Of a stretch of 59,469 nucleotides of DNA, positions 7,920 through 15,555 are shown piece by piece. Below the pieces are notes generated by a model that searched no databases, was not told where the DNA came from, and saw nothing but the letters and a program-made list of their open reading frames with translations. How positions within the stretch are numbered: the first letter of the stretch is position 1; each line of letters opens with the position of its first letter. The stretch is from Streptomyces rubiginosohelvolus (GTDB lineage: Bacteria; Actinomycetota; Actinomycetes; Streptomycetales; Streptomycetaceae). Location of the stretch: the NCBI RefSeq assembly GCF_014649875.1, contig NZ_BMTW01000009.1, forward strand, positions 268,822-328,290. The letters are read 5' to 3'. Made by a program: the position numbers and the translations under genes.

Positions 7920-8747
7920 ATGACGGGCACGGTTCTGGTGACGAGCGGCACGGGCAAGACAGGACGGCGGGTGGTGGAACGGCTGGCCGCCCTCGGTGTG
8001 CCGGTCCGCTCGGGTTCCCGCTCGGGCGGGGTGCCGTTCGACTGGCAGGACGACTCGGGGTGGGAAGCGGCGTTGCGCGGCGCGGAGGCCGCCTATGTGG
8101 CGTACTACCCGGACCTGGCGGTGCCCGGGGCGGCGGAGGCGATGGCCGCGTTCGGGCGGACCGCGGCGGCGTGCGGGGTGCGCAGGGTGGTGCTGCTGTC
8201 GGGGCGCGGCGAGCCGCAGGCGGTCGTCGCCGAGGAAGCGCTGCGCGGGGCCGCGGGGGCGGTGGAGGTCACGGTCGTCCGGTCGGCGTTCTTCGCGCAG
8301 AACTTCAGCGAGGGGGCGCTGCTGGACGGGGTGATCGGCGGCGAGCTGGTCTTCCCGGCGGGCACGACGGCGGAACCGTTCCTGGACCTCGACGACCTGG
8401 CCGACGTGGTGGTGGCCGCGCTGACCGGGGACGGGCACGCGGGGGCGGTGTACGAGCTGACGGGCCCCCGGTCCCTGACCTTCGAGCAGGCGGCCGAGGA
8501 GCTGGGCCGGGCGGCGGGCAGGCCGGTGCGGTACGTGCCGGTGACGGGGCCCGCGTACGCCTCGCTGCTGGAGGAGTTCGGGGTGTCCGAGGCGGAGGCC
8601 GGCTTCCTGGCCGAGCTGTTCGCCACGCTGCTGGACGGGCACAACGCGGCGACGACGGACGGGGTGAAGCGGGTGCTGGGGCGGGAGCCGAAGGACTTCG
8701 CCGGCTTCGCCCGCGAGGCCGCCCGGGACGGGGCCTGGCACGGCTGA
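7920..8747 (+). CDS. NmrA-like NAD(P)-binding oxidoreductase
   Basis: A 275-residue atypical short-chain dehydrogenase/NmrA-type Rossmann protein. The nucleotide-binding start is TVLVTSGTGKTGRRV, followed by VVLLSGRGE, and then a C-terminal region with the FLDLDDLADVVVAAL pattern of the family. Such proteins act as NADP redox sensors or as quinone/flavonoid-type reductases; the substrate is not evident. I start at the ATG at 7920, just before the Rossmann strand. In-frame ATGs at 7839 and 7803 would add hydrophilic extensions of 27 or 39 residues. It is divergently paired with the AraC regulator at 6768. Confidence 0.8.
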   Translation: MTGTVLVTSGTGKTGRRVVERLAALGVPVRSGSRSGGVPFDWQDDSGWEAALRGAEAAYVAYYPDLAVPGAAEAMAAFGRTAAACGVRRVVLLSGRGEPQAVVAEEALRGAAGAVEVTVVRSAFFAQNFSEGALLDGVIGGELVFPAGTTAEPFLDLDDLADVVVAALTGDGHAGAVYELTGPRSLTFEQAAEELGRAAGRPVRYVPVTGPAYASLLEEFGVSEAEAGFLAELFATLLDGHNAATTDGVKRVLGREPKDFAGFAREAARDGAWHG

Positions 8748-8829
8748 AGCGGAACGTCGCGCCGGGCCGGTCGGAACCGGCGGCGTACGGGCCGTGTACA
8801 CCGACCGAACGGTTGGCGGAGCACGTGTA

Positions 8830-8858
8830 TTGCCGGGGTGCGCCGGGGGCCATAACTT
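8830..8858 (+). promoter_or_regulatory. Promoter of the second LysR gene, with an overlapping dyad
   Basis: TTGCCG (8830-8835), a 17-nt spacer and TAACTT (8853-8858) form a good housekeeping-type promoter whose predicted +1 coincides with the A of the ATG at 8865. The dyad ATAACTTGCCCTTAT (8852-8866) overlaps both the -10 box and the start codon, as expected for LysR autorepression. Confidence 0.6.
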
Positions 8859-8864
8859 GCCCTT

Positions 8865-9827
8865 ATGGAGCTGGAGTTGCGCCATCTGCGAACGGTCCGT
8901 GCGATAGCCGACACGGGCAGCCTCACCAAGGCCGCCGCCACGCTGGGGCTCGCCCAGCCCGCTCTCAGCGCTCAGCTGCGGCGGATCGAGAAGGCCCTCG
9001 GCGGCGCTCTCTTCGACCGTGACCACACCGGAGCCCGTGCCACGCCGCTCGGCGAACTGGTGCTGGAGCGGGCCCGGGTGGTGCTGCCCGCGGTCAGTGA
9101 ACTGCAGGCCGAGGCCGTGCGGTTCGCCAATGCCCGGGGGGCGCTGGACCGGTTCCGGCTGGGCGGCACGCACGGTCCGCTGCTCGGCGGTCTGGTGGAC
9201 CGTATGGCGGCCGCGCACCCGTCGGCGGCGGTGTCGACGTACACCTCGTGGTCGGTCGACGAGATCGCCTCGCTGGTGATCGACGGGCGGCTCGACTTCG
9301 CGCTGATCGGGACGTGCGGGGAGAGCGCGCCGCCGCTGGCGGACCGGCTGGTCTGGGAGGTCGTCGGGGTGGATCCGGTCTTCGTGATGCTGCCGGAGAA
9401 CCACCCTCTGGCCGCCGAAGCGGAATTGGATCTGGCCGCCCTCGCGGACGAGAGCTGGGCGGATGTGCCGGGCGACGGCTGCTTCGCGGACTGCTTCACC
9501 GCGGCCTGCGCGCGGTCGGGCTTCACCCCGGTGTCGGTGTTCGAGACGGACACCTCGTCCGTCGTCCACCTGGTGCAGGTGGGGCGGGCGATCGGGCTGT
9601 GCCGGGCGACGTTCCCGCCGACGCCTGGCGTGGTGACCCGACCGCTGGCGGGCGCCCCGCTCAGCTGGCGTCACCTGGTGGGCTGGCACCCGCACTCCCC
9701 CGCCGCCGACGCGGCGGCGGGGACGGTGGCGGGGGCGACCCGCGAGGCGTACGCGGAGGCGGTGTCGCGCAGCCCGAGCTACGCGCGGTGGCTCGGCGCG
9801 CACCCGCGGTTCGGCACGGTGGCCTGA
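8865..9827 (+). CDS. LysR-family transcriptional regulator
   Basis: A 320-residue LysR-type regulator. It opens with MELELRHLRTVRAIAD and has a clear winged helix-turn-helix (GSLTKAAATLGLAQPALSAQLRR), followed by the substrate-binding domain (FRLGGTHGPLLGGLV onward). The promoter places the transcription start at the ATG, so translation appears leaderless. No divergent partner gene lies next to it; the NmrA-like gene upstream runs in the same direction. Its regulon is therefore unclear beyond likely autoregulation. Confidence 0.88.
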   Translation: MELELRHLRTVRAIADTGSLTKAAATLGLAQPALSAQLRRIEKALGGALFDRDHTGARATPLGELVLERARVVLPAVSELQAEAVRFANARGALDRFRLGGTHGPLLGGLVDRMAAAHPSAAVSTYTSWSVDEIASLVIDGRLDFALIGTCGESAPPLADRLVWEVVGVDPVFVMLPENHPLAAEAELDLAALADESWADVPGDGCFADCFTAACARSGFTPVSVFETDTSSVVHLVQVGRAIGLCRATFPPTPGVVTRPLAGAPLSWRHLVGWHPHSPAADAAAGTVAGATREAYAEAVSRSPSYARWLGAHPRFGTVA

Positions 9828-9853
9828 GCGGGACGGGGCGGGTGGGCCGTTCC

Positions 9854-9950
9854 GCCGACCGGTGGCTGTTCGGCCGACCGGTGGCTGTTCGGCTGCGTGG
9901 GCCGGTGGCGTTCGGCTCCGTGGGCGGTGGCTATTCGGCTCCGTGGGCCG
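9854..9950. repeat. Degenerate 19-23 bp tandem repeats
   Basis: Two exact 19-bp copies of GCCGACCGGTGGCTGTTCG (9854-9872 and 9873-9891) are followed by three looser copies with an inserted CGTGGG. The array runs through the stop codon of the pterin dehydratase gene (minus strand, stop at 9931-9933) and encodes its last few residues. It looks like local slippage at the end of a convergent gene pair. Confidence 0.75.
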
Positions 9951-10236
9951 GGGCGGCGGCGGCCACCCGGGCGGCGAGCGCCAGGTCCTTCTCGGTGATG
10001 GCGCCGCCCGCGGAGTGGGTGTGGACGGCGAGGGCCACCGTGTTGTAGCCGAGCGTCAGATCGGAGTGGTGGTTCAGCTCGTCCTGGATCTGCGCGATGT
10101 GGACCGTCAGCGCGGCGGCGGCGAAGTGGGAGGGCAGCCGGAAGGTCCGGGTGATCCGGTCCCCTTCCAGCGCCCAGCCGGGCAGGCTCTCCAGCCGGAT
10201 CTCGGTCTCGGACGGCGACAGCGGTTCGGCGCTCAT
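9931..10236 (-). CDS. 4a-hydroxytetrahydrobiopterin dehydratase (pterin-4-alpha-carbinolamine dehydratase)
   Basis: A 101-residue protein matching the whole length of the PCD family. The signature is ELNHHSDLTLGYNTVALAVHTH, carrying the His-His pair and the downstream His, then AGGAITEKDLALAARV. The enzyme dehydrates 4a-hydroxytetrahydropterin produced by aromatic amino-acid hydroxylases; no hydroxylase gene is nearby. GGGAG about 7 nt before the ATG is the ribosome-binding site. The last residues (APAHGAE) lie in a tandem-repeat tract. It is divergent from the XRE regulator at 10341. Confidence 0.9.
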   Translation of the reverse strand: MSAEPLSPSETEIRLESLPGWALEGDRITRTFRLPSHFAAAALTVHIAQIQDELNHHSDLTLGYNTVALAVHTHSAGGAITEKDLALAARVAAAAPAHGAE

Positions 10237-10340
10237 GGGACGGCTCCCGTGGGTCTCGGTGGATCGGCGTAGGCGTCACGAAGGCCGGGCGGCCCGTACC
10301 TGCACCGTGACCGGCCCGCCGGTGACGTTACGGTCTGGGC

Positions 10341-11207
10341 ATGACGACTGTCTTGCCCGACACGGAAGTGGGGCCGCTGCTGCGGGACTGGCGGGAACAG
10401 CGGCGCATCAGCCAGCTGGAACTGGCCCTGCGCGCGGAATCCTCGGCCCGCCACATCTCGTTCATCGAGACGGGCCGCTCCCGGCCCAGCGAGGACATGG
10501 TCCTGCGGCTGGCCGAACAGCTGGACATCCCGGTCCGGGAACGCAACGCCCTCCTCGTGATCGCCGGTTACGCGCCCCGCTACCCGCAGACATCCCTCGA
10601 CGACCCCGCGATGGCCTCCCTGCGCGAGAGCCTGGAGCGCCTGCTCGCGGCGTACGACCCGTATCCGGCCCTCGTGGTGGACGGCACCTACGGGGTGGTG
10701 GCGGCCAACCGCGGGGTCGCGCTGCTGCTGGAAGGCGTACCGGAGAAGCTGCTGACGCCACCCCTGAACGCCATGCGGCTGACCCTCCACCCGGAGGGGC
10801 TCGCCCCGCGCATCGTGAACCTCCCCGAGTGGCGGGCGGACCTGCTGGCCCAGATGGACCGTCAGATCGCCCTCGTACGCTCACCGGCCCTGCGCGAGCT
10901 GTACGACGAGGTGGCCGCCTATCCGGCCCCCGCCCGGGCCGACGGCACGGACCGCACCGCCGAGGGAACGGGCGGTGCGGTCCCGGCCGCCGACCGGGCG
11001 GACGGGGCGGGGCGGGAGCGGGACCGGGCCGCCGCGTTCGCGCTGCCGATGCTGCTCGAACACGGGGGCCGGGTCCTGTCGTTCGTGTCGTCGATCGCGA
11101 CGTTCAACACGCCGATGGACGTGACGGTGGCCGAGCTGGCCATCGAGACGTTCCTCCCGGCGGACCGGGAGACCGCCGCCTATCTGCACGCCCACGTCCC
11201 GTCCTGA
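10341..11207 (+). CDS. XRE-family regulator with MmyB-like ligand domain
   Basis: A 288-residue protein. An N-terminal XRE helix-turn-helix (LRDWREQRRISQLELALRAE, then ISFIETGRSRPSEDMVLRLAEQL) is followed by a MmyB-like PAS-related ligand-binding domain that includes YDPYPALVVDGTYGVVAAN. This is a typical actinobacterial family that often sits beside a divergent enzyme gene; here the divergent gene is the pterin dehydratase. The C-terminal domain carries a charged, Gly/Ala-rich insert around residues 195-232. A -10 box TACGGT (10329-10334) ends 7 nt before the ATG with GTGACC upstream, implying a leaderless message. Confidence 0.88.
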   Translation: MTTVLPDTEVGPLLRDWREQRRISQLELALRAESSARHISFIETGRSRPSEDMVLRLAEQLDIPVRERNALLVIAGYAPRYPQTSLDDPAMASLRESLERLLAAYDPYPALVVDGTYGVVAANRGVALLLEGVPEKLLTPPLNAMRLTLHPEGLAPRIVNLPEWRADLLAQMDRQIALVRSPALRELYDEVAAYPAPARADGTDRTAEGTGGAVPAADRADGAGRERDRAAAFALPMLLEHGGRVLSFVSSIATFNTPMDVTVAELAIETFLPADRETAAYLHAHVPS

Positions 11208-11226
11208 CCCGGCCCCTTCCCTCTCC

Positions 11227-13599
11227 CTAGACGCGGGCTCCGTTGTCGAGCGGGTCGCGGCGTGCCGCACGGGCCTTTCCGCGCGGTGTGCCCTTCCCCT
11301 TCCCCGGTGCGGGCGGCGGCGGGGCCTTGGCGCTGCGCTCCAGGGCGAGGGCCCCGGGTACGGCGGTGAACACCGAGGACCAGGTGCCGACGACGATGCC
11401 GATGAGCAGGGCGAGCGCGAAGTCGGCCAGCGAATCGCCGCCCAGCACCGCGAGGGCGGCCAGGATGAACAGGGCGCCCATCCCGGTGTTCACCGTACGG
11501 GGGACGGTCTGCAGGACGGCCCGGCGGGCGATGGTGTCCAGCGGGGTCCGCCGGTTCGCCCCCCACAGCTCCCGGACCCGGTCGAAGACCACCACCGAGT
11601 CGTTGACCGAATAGCCGATCACGGTGAGCAGGGCGGCCAGGAAGATGCCGTCCACCGGCCGGCCCAGCCAGGCGAAGGCCCCCACCACCAGGATCACGTC
11701 GTGCACCATCGCCACGACGGACGCCACCGCGAACGTCCAGCGGAACCGGACCGCCAGGTAGGCCAGCTGCACGGCCACCGCGACGCCGAGGGCGATCAGC
11801 GCGTTGCGGCGCAGTTCGTCGCCGAGGCTCGGGCCGATCAGCTCGTCCCGTACCTTCGTCGTCTCGCCGCCCTCCTCGGCGAGGGCGGCGCGCAGGGCGT
11901 GTTCGCCGTCGTTGTCGAGCTTCCCCGTGCGGACGGACAGGTCGCCGTCGCCCGCCGTGGTGACCTCGGCGTCCCCGAACCCGGCGGCGGCGATGCTGGC
12001 CCGGGCCGTCTCCACGTCGACCGGGCGGCTGGTGGAGTACTCGACCAGCCGGCCCCCGGTGAACTCGACGCCCAGATCGACCCCGCGCACCACGATCCCG
12101 GCCACCGCGACGACGACCAGCGCCGCCGAGACGACGAGCCACCGGGCCGATTTCCGGAAGAGCTTCGGGTTCTTGCGGACCAGCCACGTGCGTACGGCGC
12201 CGGGGCGCGCGATGCCGTTGACGCCCCGGTAGTCGCTGACGAAGCGGGAGTTCGCCGCGATCTCGGTGAGCGCGCGGGCGATGACCAGGGCGGAGAACAT
12301 CGAGGCGACGACCCCGATGGCGAGCGTGACACCGAAGCCCTTGACCGGGCCCGAGCCCAGGAAGAAGAGCAGTCCGGCAGCGATCAGCGTGGTCGCGTTG
12401 GAGTCGGCGACCGCGCTCCACGCCTTCCGGAACCCGGTGGTCAGCGCGGAGCGCAGGGAGCGTGTCGGCCGGTCGGCGCACTCCTCCCTGGCCCGTTCGA
12501 AGACGAGGACGTTGGCGTCGACCGCCATCCCGATCGCGAGGACGAACCCGGCGAGCCCGGGAAGGGTCAGCGTGACGCCGAGGGCGAGGAGCGCGGCGTA
12601 CGAGATCACCCCGTACGCGCCCAGCGCCACGGCGGCCAGCGCGCCGAAGAGGCGGTAGACGACGGTGATGAAGAGCGCGGTGGCGGCGGCCCCGATGAGG
12701 GCGGCCTGCGCGCTCGCGTCGATGGCCGCCGCGCCGAGCGTCGGGCCGACGGTCCGCTGCTCGACGATCTCGACGGGCACGGGCAGGGCCCCGCCCTTGA
12801 TGAGCAGCGCCAGGTCTCGCGCCTCGTCCGCGCTGAACGATCCGGTGATCTGGGTGGCCCCGGACGGCAGTCCGGCCCGGCAGCCGACCGAGGGGTCGAC
12901 CTGCGGCGAGGAGATGACCTTCTCGTCGAGGACGATGGCGACCCTCCGCCGGTCGTCGCCGGCGGGATGGCAGGCGGCCTCGCCGGTCAGCTTCTTCCAG
13001 TCCTGCCCGGCGCCCTTGCGGAACTCGAGCGACACGGTCCAGCCCGCTCCGCCCTGCGCGTCAAAGGCGGCGGTGGCGTCCTCGACGCCCGCGCCGGAGA
13101 GCCGGGGTTCGCCGAGGGCGAGGAGACGGCCCTGCTCGTCGGGGAGCGTCAGCCGGTCGGGGTCGGTGTCCGGGGCGGGGTCGGTGTCCGGGGCGGGGTC
13201 GGCGGTGGATTCGGGAGCCGGGGTCTCCTCCTCCGGTTGGTCCGTCCCCTCGCCCTCCACCGCGTGGAAGGTGAGTTGGGCGGTCCTGCCGATCACCTCG
13301 GCGGCCTGGCGCGGATCCTGTACGTCGGGCAGCTCGACGATGATCCGGTCCTCGCCGGAACGGGTCAGGGTCGGTTCGGAGACGCCCAGCGAGTCGATCC
13401 GCTGCCGCAGCACCTCCAGGGTGCGGTCGGTGGTCTCCCGGTCCGCCTCGACGGTGGCGGTGTCCCGGGCCTGGAGCACGATACGGGTGCCGCCCTGGAG
13501 ATCGAGGCCGAGTCTGGGCGACATGGTCAGGGTGATGTAGACGGAGACGAGCAGCACGGCGACAGCCAGAACCGCTCGCACCGCGGTGGCGCGAGTCAT
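11227..13599 (-). CDS. secDF: Protein translocase subunit SecDF (fused paralogue)
   Basis: A 790-residue fusion of SecD and SecF that uses the proton gradient to help complete Sec-dependent export. The SecD half starts with one membrane helix and GLDLQGGTRI, has a large extracytoplasmic domain, then five helices with the conserved Asp in AVDANVLVFERARE. The SecF half starts near residue 465 with GVDLGVEFTGGRLVEY and has GYSVNDSVVVFDR with the second conserved Asp. Both proton-relay aspartates are kept, so it should be active. The exported domain has an acidic Pro-rich linker encoded by two exact 18-bp repeats (13161-13196). GGAGG precedes the ATG. It is last in a unit with the His-rich protein and MreB-like ATPase. 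Streptomycetes also carry separate secD and secF. Confidence 0.93.
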   Translation of the reverse strand: MTRATAVRAVLAVAVLLVSVYITLTMSPRLGLDLQGGTRIVLQARDTATVEADRETTDRTLEVLRQRIDSLGVSEPTLTRSGEDRIIVELPDVQDPRQAAEVIGRTAQLTFHAVEGEGTDQPEEETPAPESTADPAPDTDPAPDTDPDRLTLPDEQGRLLALGEPRLSGAGVEDATAAFDAQGGAGWTVSLEFRKGAGQDWKKLTGEAACHPAGDDRRRVAIVLDEKVISSPQVDPSVGCRAGLPSGATQITGSFSADEARDLALLIKGGALPVPVEIVEQRTVGPTLGAAAIDASAQAALIGAAATALFITVVYRLFGALAAVALGAYGVISYAALLALGVTLTLPGLAGFVLAIGMAVDANVLVFERAREECADRPTRSLRSALTTGFRKAWSAVADSNATTLIAAGLLFFLGSGPVKGFGVTLAIGVVASMFSALVIARALTEIAANSRFVSDYRGVNGIARPGAVRTWLVRKNPKLFRKSARWLVVSAALVVVAVAGIVVRGVDLGVEFTGGRLVEYSTSRPVDVETARASIAAAGFGDAEVTTAGDGDLSVRTGKLDNDGEHALRAALAEEGGETTKVRDELIGPSLGDELRRNALIALGVAVAVQLAYLAVRFRWTFAVASVVAMVHDVILVVGAFAWLGRPVDGIFLAALLTVIGYSVNDSVVVFDRVRELWGANRRTPLDTIARRAVLQTVPRTVNTGMGALFILAALAVLGGDSLADFALALLIGIVVGTWSSVFTAVPGALALERSAKAPPPPAPGKGKGTPRGKARAARRDPLDNGARV

Positions 13600-13634
13600 G
13601 GAAATCCTCCGGTGGGGCGTCGAGCGCCCTCACC

Positions 13635-14288
13635 TCAGCGAGGACGCGACGCCGGAACGGCAGAACAGGACGGCGGATGGCCGGTCGTGGGACCAGTGGT
13701 CCTGCCCGGAGGTCCCCGGACGCCGGGAAGCGCGCCCCGGCGGATGCCCGGTGCGTCGGAGGAGTCCGCGGCGACGTACTGGACGCCGCCGCGCGGTTCG
13801 GCCGTCCCCGGCGGTACGGGGGTCAGCGCGTCGTGCGGCGGCGGTGGCGCGTGGAGGAGCAGGTACGCCCGGCCGGTGCCCGCCCGGGGAGCCTGCGCCG
13901 GATCGGCCGCCGCCGTGGGCTGCTCGTGCGTGGCCTGCGCCACGAGATGCCGGACGTCGTGCGCGGTGCCGTGACCGGCCTGATGCAGGACGTCGTGTGC
14001 GATGCCGTGCCCGGCCCGCTGCCGGGAGTCGAACGCGCGGTCGTGGCAGGTGCGGTGCCGGGGCGCCGGTGCGGTGTCATGCCCCGCGCGATGCACGGTG
14101 CGCTGGATCTGCGGCGCGGCGGGCGGCGGAGAGGTGGCGACCGTGGCGGCGGGCGCGAGGCTTCGGGTGGCCAGGGCGGCGGGCGCCGCCCCGTGCGCCG
14201 TGGCGGCGCCGCCGACCAGGGTGAGGACGGCGAGAAGCAGCGTGGCCAGCACACAGCGCACCTGGGGCCGTCCCCGGTACGCCGTCAC
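13635..14288 (-). CDS. Exported histidine-rich protein of unknown function
   Basis: A 217-residue protein I do not recognise. The GTG at 14288 overlaps the stop of the MreB-like gene (GTGA), indicating translational coupling. A Sec signal peptide covers about residues 1-34 (hydrophobic core ATLLLAVLTLVGGAA). Residues 66-123 hold 11 histidines, including an imperfect duplication of AGHGIAHDVLHQ as AGHGTAHDVRHL. The C-terminal half is Pro/Gly-rich and looks disordered, with no membrane anchor. The histidine cluster suggests metal binding but nothing proves it. SecDF begins 35 bp downstream, so export by, or service to, that SecDF is an obvious hypothesis. A reading frame extending further upstream exists but has no better start. 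Confidence 0.7.
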   Translation of the reverse strand: MTAYRGRPQVRCVLATLLLAVLTLVGGAATAHGAAPAALATRSLAPAATVATSPPPAAPQIQRTVHRAGHDTAPAPRHRTCHDRAFDSRQRAGHGIAHDVLHQAGHGTAHDVRHLVAQATHEQPTAAADPAQAPRAGTGRAYLLLHAPPPPHDALTPVPPGTAEPRGGVQYVAADSSDAPGIRRGALPGVRGPPGRTTGPTTGHPPSCSAVPASRPR

Positions 14289-15394
14289 CTCGGGTGGCCG
14301 GATCGCTCGGGCGGCGTCGGCCGGTGGCGGAGCACGGAGCTGAGGATCTGTCCGGCGCCGCGGACGACCGTGGTCGACGGGTCGTCGGCCAGGCGCACCC
14401 GGGTGCCGAGGCAGCGGGCGAGGTGATCGGTGACGTCGGACCGCAGCGCGCCGCCGCCCGCGAGCAGAGGGCCCTTGCGCAGGGCGCCCCGGATCGCGCC
14501 GTGCCGGTCGTGCCGCCACATGGACGTGATCATGTCGAGCACCGTGCGGCCGAGGACGGTGGGAAACGTCGCCGGATCGAGGCCGTCGAGGTCGTCGAGT
14601 CCGCTCTCGGCCTGCCGGGCATCGGCGACCAGACCGCCCACGAGGAGCGTGACCTCGGTCAGTTCGGCTCCCATGTCGACGACGAGAAGGGGACCCGTCT
14701 CCCTCGGTCCCGCGTACGCGGCGGCGGCCCGGGCGCTGCTGAGGACCAGGACGCGCGTCGTCCCGAGCCCGGCGAGCAGAGCGCGCGCGGCGGTGCGGTG
14801 TTCGGCGCCGGCGAGCACGGGGTGGCTGAGCACGATCACGCTGTCGCTGCGGTCGGGGCCCAGGGCCGCGTCGGCGATCCGGCCGAGCAGCCGGCCGCAG
14901 GACTCGGGGTCGACGATGCGCCCGCGCCGGACCGGTCGCTCGGCACCCCCGTGGGGGCCGGAGCCGGGGAAGGGGTCCAGGAGCAGCCCCCGGCCGGGCA
15001 CCCAGGCCCGCGTGCGGGAGCTGCCGAGGTCCAGGGCCAGTCCCCGCGCGACCGGGGCGGCGCTCCCCGCACCGTACTGAGGCCGGCGCTCGTGCTGGTG
15101 ACGCGTTCGGAGATCGCCTCGGGAATCCCCGGAACGTCCCGCCCCGAACGCCCCGGCACCGCTTCCGTCACGAAGCGGTCCGGGGCCCTTCCCCCATGGG
15201 CCCGCCCCCGGGCGGAACGGCCCTCGCCGCTCGCCGGTTGCGGAAGTGATCGGGACGGTCGGAGCAGGAGTCGGAGCAGGCTCACGATGGGGCGAGGAGG
15301 GGACAGCGGCATTCAGGGCCGGAACGTTCCGGGCGGGTCCGGACCACGGGGAGACGGCGCGGCCCCGTCGCTGTCCGTCGTGCACAGAACGCAT
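14285..15394 (-). CDS. MreB-like (actin/Hsp70-fold) ATPase
   Basis: A 369-residue frame. Only residues ~115-369 are clearly a domain: phosphate-1 motif LALDLGSSRTRAW (from ~119), phosphate-2 motif LLVVDMGAELTEV (~237) and adenosine loop LLAGGGALR (~311). The ~255-residue core is shorter than MreB (~340), implying loss of peripheral subdomains. I recall that Streptomyces has a third, shortened MreB homologue besides MreB and Mbl, and this may be it. The ATG at 15394 has a decent ribosome-binding site (GGTGAGG), but residues 1-110 are Pro/Gly-rich and about 30% of their codons end in A or T, unlike the core. No ATG, GTG or TTG lies nearer the core, so the true N-terminus is uncertain. The stop overlaps the next gene. 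Confidence 0.75.
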   Translation of the reverse strand: MRSVHDGQRRGRAVSPWSGPARNVPALNAAVPSSPHREPAPTPAPTVPITSATGERRGPFRPGAGPWGKGPGPLRDGSGAGAFGAGRSGDSRGDLRTRHQHERRPQYGAGSAAPVARGLALDLGSSRTRAWVPGRGLLLDPFPGSGPHGGAERPVRRGRIVDPESCGRLLGRIADAALGPDRSDSVIVLSHPVLAGAEHRTAARALLAGLGTTRVLVLSSARAAAAYAGPRETGPLLVVDMGAELTEVTLLVGGLVADARQAESGLDDLDGLDPATFPTVLGRTVLDMITSMWRHDRHGAIRGALRKGPLLAGGGALRSDVTDHLARCLGTRVRLADDPSTTVVRGAGQILSSVLRHRPTPPERSGHPR

Positions 15395-15449
15395 CGTCCC
15401 TCACCCCCGGCCGGTCGTCTCCGCCGCCCACGCACCCGTCGGCCCACTG

Positions 15450-15478
15450 ATAGTGAGGCACGACCGAGCCCTCACTAT
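15450..15478. promoter_or_regulatory. BldD-like dyad upstream of the MreB-like/SecDF operon
   Basis: A perfect inverted repeat ATAGTGAGG (15450-15458) and CCTCACTAT (15470-15478) with an 11-nt spacer. It contains AGTGA...TCACT, the form of BldD boxes (AGTGA-Nm-TCAC with variable spacing). It lies 56 bp upstream of the MreB-like ATG, after the ligA stop on the same strand. The relatively AT-rich 9-bp arms are unlike the GC-rich terminators elsewhere in the window. Confidence 0.45.
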
Positions 15479-15555
15479 GCAATACGGGGTGGTGGAACGC
15501 CACTTCCTCGCTGATTCACAGGCGCGCCGACACGCCCTGCACGGCGGTCACCGGC

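Noticed and set aside
9854..9950. CRISPR array
   Set aside because: Repeats are directly tandem without spacers, degenerate, and no cas genes are present.
14294..15514. A 406-codon plus-strand frame opposite the MreB-like gene
   Set aside because: It has no motifs and no ribosome-binding site, whereas the minus strand has ordered nucleotide-binding motifs of the actin fold.
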